DNA of 64,000 nt, from NCBI RefSeq assembly GCF_014596085.1, contig NZ_JACCJY010000005.1, forward strand, positions 1 to 64,000, in the 5' to 3' direction. Position 1 is the first letter of the stretch. Every line of letters begins with the position of its first letter. This document shows positions 17,239 through 24,371 of this stretch, piece by piece. The notes below the pieces were generated by a model. That model searched no databases. It saw only the letters and a list, made by a program, of their open reading frames with translations, and had not been told where the DNA came from. The position numbers and the translations under genes were made by a program. This DNA comes from Azospirillum tabaci. Lineage in GTDB: Bacteria > Pseudomonadota > Alphaproteobacteria > Azospirillales > Azospirillaceae.

Positions 17239-19719
17239 TCAGTGCGGCTTCAGCGCCTCGACCACCTGCATGTGGCCTTGCAGCGCACCGAGGGTGAGGG
17301 CGGAGTTGCCGGCGGTGTCCATGCGGAACGGGTTGGCGCCGCGCTCCACCAGCATCCGGGCCACGCGGTCGTGGCCGTTGTTGGCGGCGTACATCAGCGC
17401 CGACCAGCCGTGGCTGGCCACCCGGTCCACCGACACGCCGCGGTCGACCAGGATCTTCACGACACCGTCATGACCGCGGGCCGCGGCGGCCATCAGCGCG
17501 GTCTTGCCGTCGTCGTTGGTGGCGTCGAGTTCGGCCCCGGCGGCGGCCAGCGCGTGGATCACCGCCTCATGCCCGCCCCAGGCGGCGTACATCACCGCGG
17601 TGGCGCCGTCGGCGGTGCGCAGTTCCGTCTTGGCCCGGCGGTCGATCAGCAGCCGCACCGCGTCGGTCAACCCCTGTTCGGAGGCCAGCATCAGCAGGGT
17701 CTTGCCGTTGTCCACCCGCTTGTTCGGGTCGGCGCCGCCATCCAGCGCGCGCTTCAGTTCGTCGGTGCGGCGCATCAGGGCGATGGCGCCGTCGCGGCTG
17801 TCCAGACCGGGCCGGACCTCGGCGGTGGCCGGGGGCGCCGGCGGGGTGCCGGGCGCTGCGGAGACGGCACCTGCGGAAGCGGTCGCGGCGGGAAGCGCGC
17901 GCCCTTCGCCGGCCGCCTTGATGCGGTCGCGCAGGTCGCCGGTGTTGGGGGCGACGATCAGGGCGCGCTCGTAGAAACGCCGCGCCTCGTCCCAATTGCC
18001 GTCGCGCTCCGCCAGTGAGGCCCAGCGGCGGTAGGTCTCCTCCATGGTCGTCAGAAGTTCCTGGATCTCCGGCGTCGCCGGGGCGATCTCGCGCAGCCGC
18101 GAGACCGTCTCGTAGGCGTTGTTGTTCGGCGGCGTGGTCAGGAGCTTGGCGGCGATCTGCCGGCGGGCCTGATCGACCAGGGTGCGGACGCGCGGGTTCA
18201 GGCCGTTGTCGCTGGCGGAGAAGGGCGCGGACGCCGCCGGAGCCGCGGGCTGGGGCATCGCCGGCGCCGCCATCTGGGGCGCCGGTTCGTCGACCAACGG
18301 CGGCAGGGTGGCGGAGCCGGTCGGGCCTTCGCTCTGCTCCGTGCGGTACTCCGTCGCCCGCGGTTTGAGCGGCGGGGCGTGCTCAACGGCCAGCGGATCG
18401 GCGGCCAGCGGATCGGCGGCGGCCGGCACCGGCGGTTTCGGCATCTGGGCAACCGGAGCAACGGGCGGCTGCTCCGGCTTCGCCAGCGGCGCCGGATCGA
18501 GCTTGGCGACGGTCGTCGGCGGGGACGCCGTTGCGGTGGCCGCCTGGGCCGGAGGCTGGGCCGGCGCCGAGGGCTGGAAAGCCGGCTGGCTAACGGTGCG
18601 GGCGGCGGGCGGCGGGGCGTCGGCCTTGGTCGGCGACGGTCCGGCGACCGGCACCCCCGCCTCGGCGGGGAGGGACGCGAGATAGGGGTTCTGCGGCCGG
18701 GCAAGCGCCAGCGTGTCGGGGCCGCGGCTGCCCAGGCTGGGCTCGTCGGCAAAAGGATTGTGCACCCGCTCCGTCACGAAGCTGCGGAGGTCCTGCCAGC
18801 CCTGCCGGGCGTAATCGAGCGCCCGTTCGGGCGTGGCGCCGGGAACCGCCAGCGTCACGCCGGCCCCGGCGGCGCCCAGCAGAATCAGGGTGGTGATCGC
18901 CGCTCCGGCCAGCGCGGCGCGGCGGCGCGGGCGCTTGACCGGAAGATCGGCGACCGGACCACCGGCCTCCGGGATCGTCCAGCCGTCCGGCGCGTCCCAA
19001 TCGTTGGCGGGCCAGTCGTTGGCGTCACGCTCCGCCGCCCGGCGCGGCGGCGCCGCGGCACGCGGCGGGGCGGTCACCGGCCCGGCGGCGGGGCCAGCAG
19101 AAGGGATGGCGGCGGTGGGCGTGACGGACGGACCGGCGCCGGGCGTCATGCGGTAGATCACGCCAAGCTCGCGCACCGCCTCGGCCAATCCGGGGCGGGC
19201 CAAGGTCCGCTCCATCTCCGGCGTGCCGCAGAGAAGGACCTGGAGGAAGCGCCCGCTCGGCGTCTCGGAGCGGGTGAGGTCGATCAGGTCGGCCAGCGTC
19301 GGGGCGGCCAGGACGCCCGCGTTCTCCACCGCCAGAAGGCCAGTACCGGCGAGGTCCAGCCGCTCCTCCAATTCCTCGATCAGCGTGTCGAAATCGCGGT
19401 CGTCGCTGTCGGAGGGCAGGGCGGCGTCACCGGCGGCGGACACCAGATCCTCGACCTGCGCCCCGGCGCTGGCGGCGACCGGAAGCACCAGCGCGCCGTC
19501 GGAGCCGACCTGCTCGACGAGCTGGTGGAAGACCGCGGCCCGTCCGGACCCGGCCTCGCCGACCAGCACCAGCAGCCGCTTGCGCGCCAGCAGGGCCAGG
19601 AGAAGGCCGTCGAAGACCTCCGTCTGGTCGGGGCGCAGGCCGGCGGCCTGGGGTTGGGGCTTCGCCTTCGCCGCAGAGCGATTCGAGGATGGCGTGGCTT
19701 TCGGAGCGGAACGGTCCAT
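17239..19719 (-). CDS. ExeA-like ATPase/TM/TPR/ankyrin fusion protein
   Basis: About 826 residues. Residues 1-160 resemble an ExeA/GspA-type AAA domain: LVLVGEAGSGRAAVF stands where Walker A belongs, but the Lys-Ser/Thr is replaced by Arg-Ala, and TGLLAVENAG replaces Walker B, so ATP hydrolysis is doubtful. One membrane segment follows at ~265-290 (after the basic stop RPRRRAAL), then a long Pro/Ala-rich stretch, a TPR-like helical region (~510-600, WASLAERDGNWDEARRFYERAL) and five ankyrin repeats (~650-826). It is probably an inner-membrane scaffold with a periplasmic repeat domain. Start uncertain: ATG at 19719 lacks a clear ribosome site and a GTG at 19755 is possible. Confidence 0.8.
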   Translation of the reverse strand: MDRSAPKATPSSNRSAAKAKPQPQAAGLRPDQTEVFDGLLLALLARKRLLVLVGEAGSGRAAVFHQLVEQVGSDGALVLPVAASAGAQVEDLVSAAGDAALPSDSDDRDFDTLIEELEERLDLAGTGLLAVENAGVLAAPTLADLIDLTRSETPSGRFLQVLLCGTPEMERTLARPGLAEAVRELGVIYRMTPGAGPSVTPTAAIPSAGPAAGPVTAPPRAAAPPRRAAERDANDWPANDWDAPDGWTIPEAGGPVADLPVKRPRRRAALAGAAITTLILLGAAGAGVTLAVPGATPERALDYARQGWQDLRSFVTERVHNPFADEPSLGSRGPDTLALARPQNPYLASLPAEAGVPVAGPSPTKADAPPPAARTVSQPAFQPSAPAQPPAQAATATASPPTTVAKLDPAPLAKPEQPPVAPVAQMPKPPVPAAADPLAADPLAVEHAPPLKPRATEYRTEQSEGPTGSATLPPLVDEPAPQMAAPAMPQPAAPAASAPFSASDNGLNPRVRTLVDQARRQIAAKLLTTPPNNNAYETVSRLREIAPATPEIQELLTTMEETYRRWASLAERDGNWDEARRFYERALIVAPNTGDLRDRIKAAGEGRALPAATASAGAVSAAPGTPPAPPATAEVRPGLDSRDGAIALMRRTDELKRALDGGADPNKRVDNGKTLLMLASEQGLTDAVRLLIDRRAKTELRTADGATAVMYAAWGGHEAVIHALAAAGAELDATNDDGKTALMAAAARGHDGVVKILVDRGVSVDRVASHGWSALMYAANNGHDRVARMLVERGANPFRMDTAGNSALTLGALQGHMQVVEALKPH

Positions 19720-19922
19720 GGGGGCGCGCGCAATCCAATTGATGAGACGTGACACTCCTGACTCTAGTGGTCCGCCGCCGTCCTGCGACGGTGCAAAGGG
19801 ACGGGACCGCCACCTCTTATGGAGAAGGCGCGCGTCGGGATGGCTGATTCGGGCGGAGCGCTGCGCTATAGGGGGGCTGCTTTTCCACCCCCTTCACTGT
19901 CCACCCGCGCTGGGAGTCCGTC

Positions 19923-20837
19923 ATGGGCATGGGTCCGATGCGAATCGGCGTCGATCTGGGCGGCACCAAGATCGCCGCCACCCTTCTGGCTCCGGATGGG
20001 ACGGAGCGGGCGCGGCACCGTGCCGACACGCCGCGCGGCTACGCCGACACGCTGGCGGCGCTGGCCGGCGCCGTGGCGGCGCTGGAGGCTCAAGCGGGTT
20101 GCCGGGACGCCACGGTCGGCCTGTGCCTGCCCGGCATCGTCGACACCGCCGCGGGCACCGTGCGCGCGGTCAACCTGTCCTGGCTGGACGGGCGGCCCTT
20201 CGCCGCCGACCTGTCGCGGACGCTCGACCGTCCGGTGCGGATCGCCAACGACGCCAACGCCTTCGTCCTGTCGGAGGCGGTGGACGGAGCCGCCGCCGGA
20301 GCGCCGCTGGTCTTCGGGATCATCCTGGGCACCGGGGTCGGCGGCGGGATTGTCGCGGAGCGGCGCATCCTGGCCGGTGCCAACGCCCTGGCCGGCGAGT
20401 GGGGGCACAACCCACTGCCCTGGCGGACGGTTGAGGACGGGCCGCCGCTGCCCTGTGGCTGCGGGCGGGAGGGTTGCATCGAGACGCTGCTGTGCGGCGC
20501 AGGTCTGGCCCGTCTGCACCATTGGCGGACGGGGGAGGCGCTGACCCCGCCGGAGATCGCCGCCCGCGCCCGTTCCGGCGACACGCAGGCGCGGGCGACT
20601 CTGGATCGCCATGCCGACGCGCTGGCCCGTGCGCTGGCCGCCGTCATCAATCTGCTCGACCCCGACGCGGTGGTGGTCGGCGGCGGCCTGTCGGACCTGC
20701 CGGGGCTGTACGAGGCCGTGCCCGCCCAGTGGGGAAGCTGGGCGCTGAGTCCAGCCCCTCGCACCCGCTTCCTCCGGGCGCGCCATGGCGCCGAAAGCGG
20801 TATGCGCGGCGCGGCGTGGCTTTGGCCCAAGGGGTGA
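19923..20837 (+). CDS. ROK family sugar kinase
   Basis: A 304-residue cytoplasmic kinase. The N-terminal phosphate-binding motif is RIGVDLGGTKIAATLL (~7-22). NDANAF is at ~100, GTGVGGGIV is the second glycine motif, GEWGHNPL carries the ROK His, and PCGCGREGCIE (~179) is the zinc-binding motif. The best guesses are N-acetylglucosamine kinase or fructokinase; nagA on the opposite strand ~650 bp downstream of its stop slightly favours amino-sugar use. Start ATG 19923 follows GGGAG; Met at 19929 or 19938 would also fit. It is divergent from the ankyrin protein. Confidence 0.88.
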   Translation: MGMGPMRIGVDLGGTKIAATLLAPDGTERARHRADTPRGYADTLAALAGAVAALEAQAGCRDATVGLCLPGIVDTAAGTVRAVNLSWLDGRPFAADLSRTLDRPVRIANDANAFVLSEAVDGAAAGAPLVFGIILGTGVGGGIVAERRILAGANALAGEWGHNPLPWRTVEDGPPLPCGCGREGCIETLLCGAGLARLHHWRTGEALTPPEIAARARSGDTQARATLDRHADALARALAAVINLLDPDAVVVGGGLSDLPGLYEAVPAQWGSWALSPAPRTRFLRARHGAESGMRGAAWLWPKG

Positions 20838-20909
20838 TCCCTTCGGCCGATGCTTCGAAATTGGCGCGGCTTTTGCTCTATACCCTCCGACACGGAAGGG
20901 AGAAGGCCC

Positions 20910-21239
20910 ATGTTCGGCTTCATAACGGGATTTCAGAAGGGACGGCGCGGGTCTTCACTGCAAAGTGCAAATCAAAATGCCTATCGCAATATGCAGAAGG
21001 CGGCGCCGTCGCATCCTGCGAACGGCGTAACGGCCAGACGTCAGTTGGAAGAGGCCTGCGTCCTTCTGCAGGACGCCGCCGACGACCTGGAATTGGTCCT
21101 GTCGGGAATGCCCATACCCGCCGGGCGGGCCGACCTGAACGAGGCGATCGGAACGATCATGGAGACGTTGAGGCTCGTCGCCTCCGCCCATGCGCGACTG
21201 GAACACCCGCAGATCCATGGCGGCGCGCTGGCCGATTGA
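20910..21239 (+). CDS. Hypothetical protein, 109 aa
   Basis: Not recognised. It starts at ATG 20910 with GGGAGAAGG about 7 nt upstream; a further in-frame start at 20850 is less likely. The sequence is soluble and mostly helical: a basic N-terminal region (FQKGRRGSS, AYRNMQKAAP), then a helical block RRQLEEACVLLQDAADDLELVL and LNEAIGTIMETLRLVASAHARLEH. No transmembrane segment or catalytic motif is visible. It follows the ROK kinase by 72 bp on the same strand and is followed by a strong terminator at 21280, so the two may share a message. Confidence 0.7.
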   Translation: MFGFITGFQKGRRGSSLQSANQNAYRNMQKAAPSHPANGVTARRQLEEACVLLQDAADDLELVLSGMPIPAGRADLNEAIGTIMETLRLVASAHARLEHPQIHGGALAD

Positions 21240-21279
21240 GGGTTCCGGCTGGCGCCTGAGCGAGCGGGCCAGAAACGCG

Positions 21280-21310
21280 AAAGGGCGGCTCCGCCGGGGA
21301 GCCGCCCTTT
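21280..21310. terminator. Rho-independent terminator, bidirectional
   Basis: Perfect 13-bp stem AAAGGGCGGCTCC / GGAGCCGCCCTTT with loop GCCGG. A-run and T-run flank both sides, so it can end the plus-strand kinase transcript and the minus-strand nagA/micro-protein transcript. Confidence 0.85.
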
Positions 21311-21336
21311 CGTCTGTCCGGATGCCCGGACCCCGA

Positions 21337-21399
21337 TCACTCGGAAACGGTCTGCCAGAAGAAGAACACGACGGCCAGAACCATCAGGGCGATGTCCAT
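21337..21399 (-). CDS. 20-residue single-pass membrane micro-protein
   Basis: The reading frame encodes MDIALMVLAVVFFFWQTVSE and stops at TGA. GAGGAG stands 8 nt before the ATG, an ideal ribosome site, and the bidirectional terminator begins 27 bp past the stop. Residues 3-15 are uninterrupted hydrophobic, ending in an aromatic/Trp belt, so an inner-membrane single pass is likely. It lies 86 bp downstream of nagA on the same strand. Similar tiny proteins act as subunits or regulators of membrane complexes, but no family is recognised here. Conservation has not been checked. Confidence 0.6.
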   Translation of the reverse strand: MDIALMVLAVVFFFWQTVSE

Positions 21400-21484
21400 G
21401 GGTAAGTCTCCTCGATGCTGCGTATGAGGGTCGAAATTCTGGCGCCTCTATACGACAGATTTGCGCGCGCGTGCAGGGGGTGTT

Positions 21485-22657
21485 TCACGGAACGGCCATT
21501 TTGCCGCTGATCCAGGTCGCCCGCACCCGCAACCGCTCGTCGAGATGCACGAGGTCGGCGGCCAGACCGGGCCGGAGGCGGCCGCGCCGTCCCGCCATGC
21601 CCATGAAATCGGCCGGATAGGCGGAGGCCATGCGCAGCGCCTCGTCCAGCGGGATGCCGACCCGCTCCACGGCGTTGCGCACCGCCGTCGCCATATCCAG
21701 GGCGGAGCCGGCCAGCGTGCCATCGGCGGTGACGCAGCGCCCGTCCTCCACCCGGATCTCCTCGCCGTAGAGTTGGAAGTTGCCAGGAGTGCCGACCGGA
21801 GGCATCGCGTCGGTCACCAGGAACAGCCGGCCGCACGCCTTCGCCTTCCAGGCCAGACGGACGGAGGCGTCATGGACATGGTGCCCGTCCACGATGATCC
21901 CGCACCACACCCCGTCCTCCTCCAGCGCCGCTCCGACCATGCCGGGCTCGCGGGAGCCGAGCGGGCTCATGGCGTTGAACAGATGAGTCACCCCGGTGAT
22001 GCCGGCGGCGAAGCCGGCCTTGGCCTGCGCCCAGGTGGCGGCGCTGTGGCCGGCGGCGACGCGCAGTCCGGCGGCGGCCAGCCGGCGGATCTGCTCCGGT
22101 GGAACCGCTTCCGGGGCCAGCGTGACCAGGGCCGGCAGGCCGGAGAGGCCGCCGAGCAGGGCGAGATCCCCCGCGTCGGGGGGCGCGATGAAACGCGCGT
22201 CATGGACGCCGCGGCGTTCCGGCGCGATGTGCGGGCCTTCCAGATGAATGCCGAGCACGCCCGGCACCCCCTCCGCCATCGCGGCGCGCACGGCGGCCAC
22301 GGCGGCGGCGCGCTTCTCGGCCGAGTCGGTGATGAGGGTGGGCAGCAGGCCGGTGGTGCCGAACCGGCGGTGCGCCTCGGCGATGCGGCGCAGCGTCGGC
22401 ACGTCGGGCGTGTCGTTGAACAACGCGCCACCGCCGCCATTCACCTGGAGGTCGATGAAGCCGGGGGCGAGGATGCCGCCGCCCAGATCCGTCACCTCGG
22501 CCTCCGGCGGGATCGCCTCGGGCGGGACGATGGCGGCGATGACCGGGCCGTCGATCAGCAGGGCGGCGCCCGCCAGCGCCGAGTCTCCGGTGTGGAGCGT
22601 GGCGTTGACGAGCGCTTTCAGCGGCCGGTTGCCGGCGGGGCTGTGTGCGTGGCTCAA
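21485..22657 (-). CDS. nagA: N-acetylglucosamine-6-phosphate deacetylase
   Basis: Amidohydrolase that removes acetate from GlcNAc-6-phosphate in amino-sugar and cell-wall recycling. LAPGFIDLQVNGGGGALFND is the family N-terminal block; GIHLEGPHI carries the metal Glu, GHSAATWAQ and THLFNAMSPLGSREPG the metal His residues, and VTDAMPP the catalytic Asp. From the TTG at 22657 the protein is 390 residues, the usual length; a longer frame back to a TTG at 22750 adds a Pro/Arg-rich stretch that looks non-coding. No ribosome site decides clearly. No nagB is nearby; the ROK kinase on the other strand may provide the substrate. Cytoplasmic. Confidence 0.88.
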   Translation of the reverse strand: MSHAHSPAGNRPLKALVNATLHTGDSALAGAALLIDGPVIAAIVPPEAIPPEAEVTDLGGGILAPGFIDLQVNGGGGALFNDTPDVPTLRRIAEAHRRFGTTGLLPTLITDSAEKRAAAVAAVRAAMAEGVPGVLGIHLEGPHIAPERRGVHDARFIAPPDAGDLALLGGLSGLPALVTLAPEAVPPEQIRRLAAAGLRVAAGHSAATWAQAKAGFAAGITGVTHLFNAMSPLGSREPGMVGAALEEDGVWCGIIVDGHHVHDASVRLAWKAKACGRLFLVTDAMPPVGTPGNFQLYGEEIRVEDGRCVTADGTLAGSALDMATAVRNAVERVGIPLDEALRMASAYPADFMGMAGRRGRLRPGLAADLVHLDERLRVRATWISGKMAVP

Positions 22658-22837
22658 TTCGGCACCCGATGGGTTGCGTCGGACGGTCGGCGGTGGGCCG
22701 ACAGGAAAACCCGGCGGGGCCTGTGGCGCAAGAGGCCGTCGCGGCGTCAAAGCCCTTCATTTTATAAGGATTATGGCGCCGGATTTGTTGGGGTATGTGT
22801 TTGTTAGGGATTGCCAGAGGGGACAGGTTTCTGGCAG

Positions 22838-22916
22838 AAAAAAGGCCGCTGACGAACAGCGGCCTGAGTTTAGGGAGGAAACGCCCAAGAAGGGCGAAGC
22901 AGCAATCTCTTGCTGC
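22838..22916 (-). ncRNA. mmgR: MmgR/suhB-type (alpha-r8) small RNA
   Basis: A ~79-nt transcript read leftward from about 22916. Three hairpins are visible: GCAGCAA-GAGA-TTGCTGC (22899-22916), CGCCC-TTCTT-GGGCG (22882-22896) and the terminator GGCCGCTG-TTCGT-CAGCGGCC (22844-22864) followed by six U. The linker GTTTCCTCCCTAAACTC is single stranded and carries CCUCCC, able to pair with Shine-Dalgarno sequences. Size, three-stem layout and the UUUCCUCCC linker match what I remember of the alphaproteobacterial MmgR (suhB) sRNA, which limits polyhydroxybutyrate granule formation in Sinorhizobium. A promoter with 17-bp spacing sits just upstream. Confidence 0.7.
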
Positions 22917-22923
22917 ACTGCAA
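22910..22923. promoter_or_regulatory. TGC/GCA operator at sRNA start (PhaR-like)
   Basis: TTGCTGCACTGCAA overlaps the predicted +1 of the sRNA. TGC/GCA palindromes of this type resemble sites bound by the polyhydroxybutyrate repressor PhaR. This would link the sRNA to carbon storage; it rests on motif resemblance only, and the TTGCTGC part also forms the first sRNA stem. Confidence 0.4.
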
Positions 22924-22951
22924 AATTAACAAAGATCTCAGGTGGGTGCAA
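22923..22951 (-). promoter_or_regulatory. Sigma-70 promoter of the sRNA
   Basis: On the minus strand: TTGCAC (22951-22946), 17-bp spacer, TAATTT (22928-22923). The predicted start falls 7 nt on, at about 22916, giving an RNA of ~79 nt to the end of the U-run. Confidence 0.65.
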
Positions 22952-22959
22952 ACCCCGAA

Positions 22960-22990
22960 GCAATGGCCCCATGCGGGGCCGTTGCTTTTT
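22960..22990 (+). terminator. Plus-strand Rho-independent terminator, orphan
   Basis: Stem GCAATGGCCCC / GGGGCCGTTGC (one T-G wobble), loop ATGC, then five T. It points along the plus strand, where no gene lies immediately upstream, so it may stop antisense transcription through nagA/sRNA or end an unseen short RNA. Confidence 0.65.
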
Positions 22991-23000
22991 GTGGCCCTGC

Positions 23001-23018
23001 TGTGACCGGAGAGTCACA
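23001..23018. promoter_or_regulatory. 18-bp palindrome upstream of otsB
   Basis: TGTGAC-N6-GTCACA, a perfect inverted repeat ~135 bp before the otsB start. It resembles a CRP-class half-site pair but the TGTGA/TCACA spacing is 8 rather than 6, so the binding factor is unclear. Confidence 0.35.
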
Positions 23019-23151
23019 ACAGTGTCAGGTGCGATAACGTTGCTGGTTAACAGCATCGGGACCCGGCATCAGGACCTTGTGGCGCGCTTTCCCGTTGTTC
23101 CGATCGTGCGCCGGCGCGACAGCGCCCGCTGACGACGAAGGAGAGCCGCCC

Positions 23152-23976
23152 GTGACCGATCAACCGTCCTCCGCTTCCACCGAAGGCAAGCCGTCGGCGC
23201 TCATCCGGTTCGATGCCTTCGCGGCGATGTTGGGCGACCGGCGGCCTGCCGTTTTCCTCGACTATGACGGGACCCTGACGCCCATCGTGGAGCGCCCCGA
23301 CCTGGCGGTCCTCGACGACTCCGTGCGCGCGGTGATCCGGCGGCTGGCCGGGCTGTGCCCGGTGGCGGTGGTCAGCGGGCGCGACCTGGACGATGTGGCC
23401 CGCCATGTCGGAATCGACGACCTGATCTACGCCGGCAGCCACGGCTTCGACATCCGCGGCCCCGGCCTGCGCACCCAGATCGGCGAAGAGTATCTGGGCG
23501 ACCTCGACGAGGCCGAAACGGAACTGCAGCGGCGCCTTGGCGGCGTCGAGGGCGCGCTGGTGGAACGCAAACGCTTCGCCATCGCCATCCACACCCGGCG
23601 GGTCGCCCCGGACCGCAAGGCGTCGGTGGGGGACACGGTGCAGGGTGTTGCGGCGTCCTTCCCGAAGCTGCGCGTCACCGGCGGCAAGGAAATCCACGAG
23701 CTGCGGCCCAATGTGCCCTGGGACAAGGGCAAAGCGGTGCTTTCGCTGCTCGACACCCTGGGGCTGGCGGGGCCGGAGACGCTGCCGCTCTACCTTGGCG
23801 ACGACGAGACGGACGAGGACGCCTTCCGCGCCTTGGCGGCGCGCGGCGAGGGGAAGGGTGCCGGCATCCGCGTCATGGACCCGCCGGCCCCCAGCGCCGC
23901 CGGATGGAGCCTGAAGGACCCGGCCGAGGCCGGCGCCTTTCTCGACCGTCTGGCCGTCTGGCTGGCGGAGGGCTGA
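23152..23976 (+). CDS. otsB: Trehalose-6-phosphate phosphatase
   Basis: A 274-residue HAD-superfamily phosphatase that releases trehalose, an osmoprotectant. Motif I FLDYDGTLTPI (~34-44) holds the nucleophile and acid Asp; motif II VVSGRDLDDV; KEIHELRP with the conserved Lys; motif IV YLGDDETDEDAF. Start GTG 23152 is chosen because AAGGAGAG lies 7 nt upstream; the frame extends 25 codons further but without a ribosome site. The synthase OtsA is not nearby. The gene is monocistronic in appearance and divergent from the sRNA and nagA. Cytoplasmic. Confidence 0.92.
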   Translation: MTDQPSSASTEGKPSALIRFDAFAAMLGDRRPAVFLDYDGTLTPIVERPDLAVLDDSVRAVIRRLAGLCPVAVVSGRDLDDVARHVGIDDLIYAGSHGFDIRGPGLRTQIGEEYLGDLDEAETELQRRLGGVEGALVERKRFAIAIHTRRVAPDRKASVGDTVQGVAASFPKLRVTGGKEIHELRPNVPWDKGKAVLSLLDTLGLAGPETLPLYLGDDETDEDAFRALAARGEGKGAGIRVMDPPAPSAAGWSLKDPAEAGAFLDRLAVWLAEG

Positions 23977-24067
23977 GCGAACCGGCCGGTCTCCATCGGC
24001 CGGTCCCCGTCGCTTTTCCTCCGAAAAAGGGGTAGGGTGGGCCACAGGTCAATCGAGGGTCCCCACC

Positions 24068-24313
24068 ATGGACATCAGCGCGCTCGGCGCACCGCGGATG
24101 CCGTCCCTGCCCGACGCCGAGGCCTCCGCCCTGGCGGGGCTTCAAGGCGCCCAGTCCCGCGCCGACGAGGCGGGCGCGCAGCTCGCCGCCGGCAATCTCG
24201 ACCCGGCGGTGGTCGTCAGCCTGTCCGCCGCCCAGACCGACTTCGCCGCCAACGTCAAGGTCATGCAGGCCGCGCAGGAGAACACCAAGCGCGTCCTCGA
24301 CATGCTGGTGTGA
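24068..24313 (+). CDS. Small protein resembling flagellar rod C-terminus
   Basis: An 81-residue protein starting at ATG 24068. The middle is Ala-rich and helical (LAGLQGAQSRADEAGAQLAAG); the end DFAANVKVMQAAQENTKRVLDMLV resembles the C-terminal helix of axial rod/hook proteins such as FlgB and FlgC (FxANxKVxxxxxEM...LL). Such short proteins occur as motility-associated or secreted proteins, but this one has no flagellar neighbours and no signal peptide. Function unassigned. Followed by three 14-bp tandem repeats running into the convergent livF end. Confidence 0.65.
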   Translation: MDISALGAPRMPSLPDAEASALAGLQGAQSRADEAGAQLAAGNLDPAVVVSLSAAQTDFAANVKVMQAAQENTKRVLDMLV

Positions 24314-24329
24314 TCCGCCCTCACGCCGC

Positions 24330-24371
24330 CAGCCTCACACAGCCAGCCTCACACAGCCAGCCTTACACCGC
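24330..24371. repeat. 14-bp tandem repeat, three units, at livF 3' end
   Basis: Two exact copies of CAGCCTCACACAGC (24330-24343, 24344-24357) and a third variant CAGCCTTACACCGC (24358-24371) that contains the livF stop codon. It looks like a duplication of the livF end into the intergenic space. Confidence 0.7.

Noticed and set aside
22757..23056. 99-codon minus-strand frame over the sRNA region
   Set aside because: It spans the sRNA promoter, sRNA and terminator, lacks a ribosome site and has no domain; the RNA features explain the region better.
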